DNA from: Anaerolineales bacterium
GTDB taxonomy: Bacteria; Chloroflexota; Anaerolineae; Anaerolineales; E44-bin32
NCBI GenBank assembly: GCA_037382465.1
Contig: JARRPX010000023.1
Span: 1-64,000 of the forward strand
Direction: 5' to 3'
Length of the DNA stretch: 64,000 bases
Under the pieces are notes generated by a model. That model searched no databases, was not told the DNA's origin, and saw nothing but the letters and a program-made list of their open reading frames with translations. The position numbers and the translations under genes were made by a program. This document shows positions 58,764 through 64,000 of this stretch, piece after piece (within the stretch, counting starts at the first letter, position 1; each line of letters begins with the position of its first letter).

Positions 58764-61235
58764 TCAATCGCCGTTTTCCGCTTCATCCTCGCTCTCGCCG
58801 TCCAGTTCTTCGGAATCGGCATACATCTCGAGGCGCTGCAGAATCAGTTGGTTGATCGATCCCTGCGGAAAAGAACCGTCGTCCAGCACGGCCCCCGGAT
58901 CCTTACCGGTCAACAACTGCAAGCCTTCATCGACCGTCGAGATTGGCCAAATGTGGAAGTTCCCCGCGGCGACGGCATCCACTACTTCTTGATTCAGCAT
59001 CAGGTGCTGCAGGTTGCCCTCGGGGACGATCACGCCCTGCGATCCGTTGAGTCCCTCTTTCCGGCAGGTGGCGAAGAATCCTTCGATCTTCTCATTTACG
59101 CCCCCCACGACCTGAATCGTTCCATGCTGGTTCACCGAACCCGTAATGGCACGATCCTGGCGCAACGGCGTGTCCGCCAGCGCAGATAAAATGGCGATCA
59201 ATTCGGCGGCCGAGGCGCTGTCGCCCTCCACCTCGTCGTAGGATTGCTCGAAGGTAATCCGCGAGGAAAGACTCAATGCACGCTTCTGCCCATAGCGGCT
59301 GCCCAAGAAGCCGCTGATGATCAGTACGCCCTTGGTGTGAATGGGGCCACCCAGCTTGGCCTCGCGCTCGATATCGAGGACGCCGTCCTTTCCCGGATAA
59401 ACGGTTGCGGTGATCCGCGTCGGGCGACCAAAGGCATATCCGCCGATCTCCAATACGGATAAGGCGTTGATCTGCCCCACTCTCTCTCCGCCCACATCGA
59501 TCAGCAGCGTTCCGTCCGTCACCATTTCCTGCAGGCGCTCCTCGATGAGGTTGTCACGGTAGATCGCCTCGTCGATGGCGCGGTCGACGACCGCAGCGTC
59601 AACCAGCTTTTTCCCCTCTTTCTGCGCCCAATGGGCGGATTCACGGATCAAATCGGCGATCATCCCAAAGCGCGTGGATAGTTTATTCTGGCTCTCGGCC
59701 AATCTCGACCCGTGTTCGATGATCCTGGCGACGGCCGTACGATCGAAGGGCGGCAGGCCGTTCTCATCGATAACAGCCTTGACGAAAAGCGCATACTCAC
59801 GCTCGGTCTCCTTTGTGCGCTCCATGAGTGTGGCAAATTCGGCCTTCACTTTAAACAGCTTCGTGAAATCTTCATCGTGGTCCTGCAGCATGTAATACAA
59901 CATCGGCGTTCCAATGAGCACGACCTTGACGTTCAGCGGCATGGGTTCCGGCTCCAGGGTGGTCGTGCTCAACAAGCCCAATTGCGTACCCAGCTCGACG
60001 ATGCGTAAAGCCTGATCGCGCAAGGCACGCTGCAAACCTTCCCAGGCATACTGGTTCAGGAGAACCTCACGCGCCGGCAAGATCAGATAACCGCCGTTTG
60101 CTCGATGCAGGGCGCCCGGCCGGATCAGGGTGAAATTGGTCAATGTTGCGCCCAGTACCACCTCGTGCTCGATGCGCCCCATGAGATTGTGGTACGAAGG
60201 GTGGTTTTCGACGATCACCGGTGCGCCCTCACAGCCGGAATTGTCGACCAGCACGTTCACCTCATATCGCTGGCGGGCGTCGATTTCTGCCACACGCCCT
60301 GTCGCGCGGGGCGGTTCCTGCTCGCCATCACGGAACTGGTCGGCGTTGACGACGATGTCGTCCTTCAAGACATCCAGATATTCGACGACCGGATCCTGGT
60401 CGGCGTATTTCTCTTTCAACGCCTCGACGAGGTGCTCGATCGCAAAGAGCGCCGTTTGCTCGTCCAATTCCTGCAGCTTTTCGTGAAGTTCACGCGTTTT
60501 CGCCTGGATCTGGTGCAGGCTTTTTTGGACTTCACCTTCAAGCATGCTCTCCTTTTTCTCGAGTTTCTGCTTCTGCTCGTCACTCAACGCTTCGAGTTCT
60601 TCCGGTTTTACGGGTTCGCCGTTTATTCCGGGCACCAACTTAACCCCGTACGGCGTCTGCGCCAGGACGAAGTTGTTCTTATCCGCAAGCTGCGTCAGCC
60701 GGTCGAATTCCTGCTCCTGCATTTCTTCCACTTCGCCTGCCAGCAGGTTTTGTTGGCTTGAATATTCCTCACTCGCAAATATGCGTTGGATTTCCTGCTC
60801 GCATCGCTGGATCAGTTCGTGTACGTTCTTTCTCAACTTCAGCGCCTGTCCTTTGGGCAGGCGGAGCAATCTGGGCCGGTGCGGATCATCGAAATTATTG
60901 ACGTAGCACCAATCATACGGATCGGGTTCATTCGCGGCTCGTCGCTCGAGATGCTCGCGGATCAACGTCGTTTTCCCCGAACCCGGCAGCCCCAGAGCGA
61001 AGACGTTATAGCCCGGTCCGCTCAACTCCATCCCCATCTCCAACGCCCGAAAAGCGCGCGGCTGCCCGATGACCTCTTCCAAACGCGGCAACTCATCCGT
61101 GGTCTTAAATCCCAATGCCGCCGGATCACACACGGCTCGCAGCGCCGTGGTTTTCAAGCTCTCACCTACCTTTATCTTTACGCCCCGCGTCTTCCTTTTT
61201 ATGGTTTTTTTCGCCTTTCGTTTGGTCATGGACAA
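58764..61235 (-). CDS. Lon-like ATP-dependent protease (S16, AAA_32 type)
   Basis: An 823-aa protein. After a basic N-terminus, Walker A GLPGSGKTT lies near residues 82-90. A long helical, glutamate-rich insertion (about 140-280) follows, then the AAA part, and a C-terminal S16 protease domain with EGDSASAAELIAILSAL (catalytic Ser) and VGGVNEKIEGF (catalytic Lys). The layout is that of the LonB-like family rather than housekeeping LonA, which has a LON N-domain. The tail is acidic. It degrades damaged or specific proteins. Confidence 0.9.
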   Translation of the reverse strand: MSMTKRKAKKTIKRKTRGVKIKVGESLKTTALRAVCDPAALGFKTTDELPRLEEVIGQPRAFRALEMGMELSGPGYNVFALGLPGSGKTTLIREHLERRAANEPDPYDWCYVNNFDDPHRPRLLRLPKGQALKLRKNVHELIQRCEQEIQRIFASEEYSSQQNLLAGEVEEMQEQEFDRLTQLADKNNFVLAQTPYGVKLVPGINGEPVKPEELEALSDEQKQKLEKKESMLEGEVQKSLHQIQAKTRELHEKLQELDEQTALFAIEHLVEALKEKYADQDPVVEYLDVLKDDIVVNADQFRDGEQEPPRATGRVAEIDARQRYEVNVLVDNSGCEGAPVIVENHPSYHNLMGRIEHEVVLGATLTNFTLIRPGALHRANGGYLILPAREVLLNQYAWEGLQRALRDQALRIVELGTQLGLLSTTTLEPEPMPLNVKVVLIGTPMLYYMLQDHDEDFTKLFKVKAEFATLMERTKETEREYALFVKAVIDENGLPPFDRTAVARIIEHGSRLAESQNKLSTRFGMIADLIRESAHWAQKEGKKLVDAAVVDRAIDEAIYRDNLIEERLQEMVTDGTLLIDVGGERVGQINALSVLEIGGYAFGRPTRITATVYPGKDGVLDIEREAKLGGPIHTKGVLIISGFLGSRYGQKRALSLSSRITFEQSYDEVEGDSASAAELIAILSALADTPLRQDRAITGSVNQHGTIQVVGGVNEKIEGFFATCRKEGLNGSQGVIVPEGNLQHLMLNQEVVDAVAAGNFHIWPISTVDEGLQLLTGKDPGAVLDDGSFPQGSINQLILQRLEMYADSEELDGESEDEAENGD

Positions 61236-61419
61236 ATGTCTCCTGGATTTCTTTAACGCAATCTACCGTATGATACACCGACAGATGTAAAAATGGCGAC
61301 GGGATCATTCGAGCGATGTTTTTCCGCCCGGATCATTCGTTTCAATATCGTGTCATAATACAGAGACGGAAGATGATAAAGAACACCGTCATTCCCACAC
61401 GTTGAGGAGTCTTGCCAAG

Positions 61420-61893
61420 ATGCGCATCGAATACCACGCAATCGGCCTCATTCACAGCCCTTTCAAAACGATCGAAGGAACACCGATCCAGCCCTCCCGC
61501 GCGAAGAACGCCAGGGGAACCGTCGAGTTGTTTGCGGAGTACGCCGCGGGGCTTCGCGATCTGGACGGATTTTCACACATCATCCTCGTGTATCACCTGC
61601 ACAAATCGCGGCCGTATCGCCTCACGGTCACGCCTTTTCTCGATACGCAGCCACGCGGGCTGTTTTCCACGCGCGCCCCAAACCGGCCGAATCCCATCGG
61701 CCTTTCGGTCGTCAAACTCATCAAGATCGATGGCAACGTCCTCAGCGTCGAAGGCGTGGATATGCTCGATCAGACGCCTCTTCTGGACATCAAACCCTAC
61801 GTGGGCGAATTTGATCGGCGTGACGACATACGTCTGGGCTGGCTCGAATCCGCCCCGAAAAACATCGACGTCGCGGACGAACGGTTCAAGTAA
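61420..61893 (+). CDS. trmO: tRNA N6-threonylcarbamoyladenosine methyltransferase (TrmO/TsaA)
   Basis: A 157-aa TsaA/TrmO-family protein, which methylates t6A at position 37 of tRNA-Thr using SAM. Family features are IGLIHSPFK, DLDGFSHIILVYHLH, FSTRAPNRPNPIGLS and LDIKPYVGEFD, the SAM-binding beta-barrel core. ATG 61420 has GAGGAG upstream; the open frame begins at 61402. Convergent with the GH53 gene. Confidence 0.93.
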   Translation: MRIEYHAIGLIHSPFKTIEGTPIQPSRAKNARGTVELFAEYAAGLRDLDGFSHIILVYHLHKSRPYRLTVTPFLDTQPRGLFSTRAPNRPNPIGLSVVKLIKIDGNVLSVEGVDMLDQTPLLDIKPYVGEFDRRDDIRLGWLESAPKNIDVADERFK

Positions 61894-61905
61894 CCACTCC
61901 TTTTT

Positions 61906-63645
61906 CTACCCATCCGCTCCAAACGCAGCCAGCGCAGGACGCGCCCTGCCTTCTCCATCAAACAAGGCAAAGGGACTCCATACCTCACCACTGAACCAAA
62001 AATCCGGACCGAAAACATAAACACCGGCGACGTCGTTTCTCCTGCGCATGCCCGCCAGAAAGTCTGCCAGCCAATACGCCTGTCCGGCGGGCGTCAACGG
62101 ATAACCTGGCAGAGTGCGCTTCCAATCCCCAAAAGGGCCGCCGCTGGGCGGCTCTGCCGGATAGGCCGTTTCGGCCAGAATTACCGGCTTGCCCACATCC
62201 GCCTTCAAGCGATCCAAGGTTTCACAGAATCGTTCGTATGCGGCCAGACCGAAAGCGGACGGATAAAGCGACAGACCGATGTAGTCGTAGTCGACGCCCG
62301 ACTCGGCCATTGCCCGATAAAAGGCCGCCGAAAAATCCGGGTCCCAGGAGGTGGCGATGTGCAGCATGAATCGAGCGTCCTCGTCCGCTTCGAGCACGCC
62401 GTCCATGGCGGCTCGAATCAAGTGAGCCTCGTCGGGCCAGATCGTCTCCCGCAAAGAGGCTGGGTCACGTGCCTGAGCCGGATCCGCAAACACACCGCTG
62501 ATGCCGTAGTCGATCTCGTTGCCGATCTCATAAAAATCGAGGTCGATTCCCGCCTGCATGAAGCGGCTCACCGCCTCGGTCGAATACTCCCGGATCAATT
62601 GCGCCCGCTCCTCGAGGGTGCGGCCGGACCAGATCTCCGGCACGGGCTGCTTGTTCACGTCGGCCCAACCGTCGGAGAGAAAGATCACCAGATAGGGACG
62701 CAAGCCGGCATCTTGGGCCCGACGCGCCAGATCGGTGGCGTAGTTCAAACCCGATTCTCCTTCGTCGCCCACCCACAAGCGCACACGGAAAGCATCCACG
62801 CCGTTGGCAGCGAAAAGTTCCAACGGATCCACGCGCCGATCGCCGGCAAAATACCCCCGTCCTGCAGCTTCCGCCTGGGGTACGTAATTGGCATCCACAC
62901 CGGTGCGAAACACGGTTTCGCCGCCGCTCTCGGAGGATACGGATGCGGAGCAACTCAAATCGAACGGCGCAACTGCACCTTCCCAGAGGGTTATCTCGTC
63001 GATGGCGATCGTGTTCGGCGACGGCGCGGCGATGAACCCGCTGATGTCGATCAGCACCAGCGTTTCCAGTTGATCCTCATCCAACTTTCCGTTCTCGTCC
63101 ACGCTGCCGTCCAGCAGGCTCATGCCCTCGAAGGGGATACTCTGCTCGACGGAATGCTGCACGCTGAGGGGCAGAATCAAGCCGTAGGTTGAATCATCCG
63201 ACTCTTGAACGCCGAGGATGATAAAAGCGGCCCGATCGAACGTATCGAGGCGAATCGTCAATCCATCCGCCTCGGCCAGGGACGGCCAACGTCTGGCCAG
63301 CGCTGTCGATTTCTCGGGCTGCGGCTGGACCGACCAGAGCAGCCGCCCCGCTCCATCCCAGGTCACGTCCGAAAGCGCTTCGCCTTCCGCCCAGCCCTGC
63401 CAGCCTTCCACACCCCCATCGAACGTCTCGACCGCCAGGTCCTTTCGAGGGATTTCCGATCCTGCCGTGCGCGTCGGCAGTGGTGCGAGTAAGGGCGCCG
63501 CCGCAGTAGTGGGCGCCGCCTCCGAGCAGCAGATCTGTGAAAGCATCAATAATGCGACGACGAGAAACGGAGCGATTGTTCCGGATGTCCTTCGAATGAA
63601 TCTCTGCCTCGATACGCTATTTCGTGATCGCTCATCTCGCTGCAT
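61906..63645 (-). CDS. secreted GH53-like endo-beta-1,4-galactanase
   Basis: A 579-aa exported protein. An N-terminal membrane or signal segment (about 22-42) is followed by a beta-sandwich region (about 70-225; FDGGVEGWQGW, carbohydrate-binding-like) and a GH53 catalytic domain: GVDANYVPQAE, FRVRLWVGDEG, FYEIGNEIDYG with the acid/base Glu, and VILAETAYP with the nucleophile Glu. GH53 enzymes cut beta-1,4-galactan of pectin side chains. AAAGGGG precedes the ATG. No other sugar-uptake genes adjoin it. Confidence 0.88.
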   Translation of the reverse strand: MQRDERSRNSVSRQRFIRRTSGTIAPFLVVALLMLSQICCSEAAPTTAAAPLLAPLPTRTAGSEIPRKDLAVETFDGGVEGWQGWAEGEALSDVTWDGAGRLLWSVQPQPEKSTALARRWPSLAEADGLTIRLDTFDRAAFIILGVQESDDSTYGLILPLSVQHSVEQSIPFEGMSLLDGSVDENGKLDEDQLETLVLIDISGFIAAPSPNTIAIDEITLWEGAVAPFDLSCSASVSSESGGETVFRTGVDANYVPQAEAAGRGYFAGDRRVDPLELFAANGVDAFRVRLWVGDEGESGLNYATDLARRAQDAGLRPYLVIFLSDGWADVNKQPVPEIWSGRTLEERAQLIREYSTEAVSRFMQAGIDLDFYEIGNEIDYGISGVFADPAQARDPASLRETIWPDEAHLIRAAMDGVLEADEDARFMLHIATSWDPDFSAAFYRAMAESGVDYDYIGLSLYPSAFGLAAYERFCETLDRLKADVGKPVILAETAYPAEPPSGGPFGDWKRTLPGYPLTPAGQAYWLADFLAGMRRRNDVAGVYVFGPDFWFSGEVWSPFALFDGEGRARPALAAFGADG

Positions 63646-63818
63646 TCATCGCCCCTTTCTACCGCTCTACGACTATGCGGAGACCTCCGACTATATTACC
63701 GGACAAGGCGGCAAACGGGGAAGGCGCCGCGCACTGCTGTGGCGCTACTGTGCGAATCTGCACTTTCTGGTTACGAAGAAGCGATGATAGAATCCTGTTC
63801 ATATTCAAGGAGTTTTGC

Positions 63819-64000
63819 ATGGACACGAAACACAAGGTCACTGTACTGTGCTTGCTGATCGCGCCTCTGCTAGCCGGCGGGTGCGCTGCGGCTGAAGAGC
63901 GCCCGACTTCCACGCCAACGCAAGAATCCGCCCTCGTCGAGGGAACGGCCGCCTCTGGTGAGGCGCAGGAGCAGGGCGGCGAAGTCGTTGCAGTGGAATC
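63819..64000 (+). CDS. lipoprotein, partial (runs off the window end)
   Basis: The first 60 residues of a lipoprotein: a basic start, hydrophobic segment and lipobox LAGGC, then a Thr/Pro/Glu-rich linker. CAAGGAG precedes ATG 63819. The mature domain lies outside the window, so no function can be given. Lipoproteins of this shape are often substrate-binding proteins of ABC importers. Confidence 0.75.
   Translation, partial: MDTKHKVTVLCLLIAPLLAGGCAAAEERPTSTPTQESALVEGTAASGEAQEQGGEVVAVE

Overview
The window is a gene-dense bacterial chromosome segment with no rRNA, tRNA, CRISPR array, integrase, transposase or relaxase that I could recognise. The gene set fits a member of the Chloroflexota, probably Anaerolineae: a Tad/Flp pilus locus without a secretin, a GlyA-GcvT fusion, LysW-like zinc-ribbon proteins, a sigma-factor/DUF5667-like module and heavy use of ATGA/TAATG coupled starts. 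The assignment is inference from family content, not from a marker gene.

1-19 kb is one large co-oriented surface-structure locus. A ParA/ParB pair is followed by a full Tad set (CpaB, CpaE/TadZ, CpaF/TadA, TadB, TadC), a MazEF-type toxin-antitoxin pair, a secreted unknown, a 0.65-kb gene-free stretch with a cluster of short palindromes, a 51-aa Flp pilin, three pseudopilin-like proteins, and then parts of a different machine: VirB2-like and VirB6/TrbL-like membrane proteins, a PrgI-like protein, a VirB4-type ATPase and an M23 peptidase. No VirD4 coupling protein or relaxase is seen, so this looks like a pilus or secretion hybrid rather than a conjugative element. Base composition shifts sharply inside it (AT-richer tad and VirB6 genes, GC-rich VirB4).

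19-27 kb holds a Phd/RelE pair with a clear promoter-operator, two membrane proteins, rpe and rpiA (pentose phosphate pathway), an unusual MFS-DegV fusion and a protein resembling the MetH activation domain. 27-33 kb holds an ABC exporter (ATPase, a frameshifted permease, an intact permease), an M1 metallopeptidase lipoprotein and a VOC protein. 33-36 kb is a vitamin B12 importer (btuFCD) under a cobalamin riboswitch with a downstream terminator. 36.4-39.8 kb is a GlyA-linker-GcvT fusion with its own promoter and a leader of about 300 nt.

40-43.6 kb is an arsenic operon (arsR, ArsP-like permease, thioredoxin-like protein, a broken arsC, acr3). 43.6-50.2 kb carries a radical SAM protein, a nitroreductase, a membrane protein, a Cys-rich ferredoxin-like protein with a divergent TetR regulator, a RES/Xre toxin-antitoxin pair and a pair of half-size permeases. 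50.4-54.6 kb groups a regulator with a degenerate receiver, two LysW-like zinc ribbons, a GreA-like factor and a methyltransferase/ATP-grasp fusion. 54.7-58.6 kb has two sigma-factor modules. The end holds a Lon-like protease, TrmO, a GH53 glycosidase and the start of a lipoprotein.
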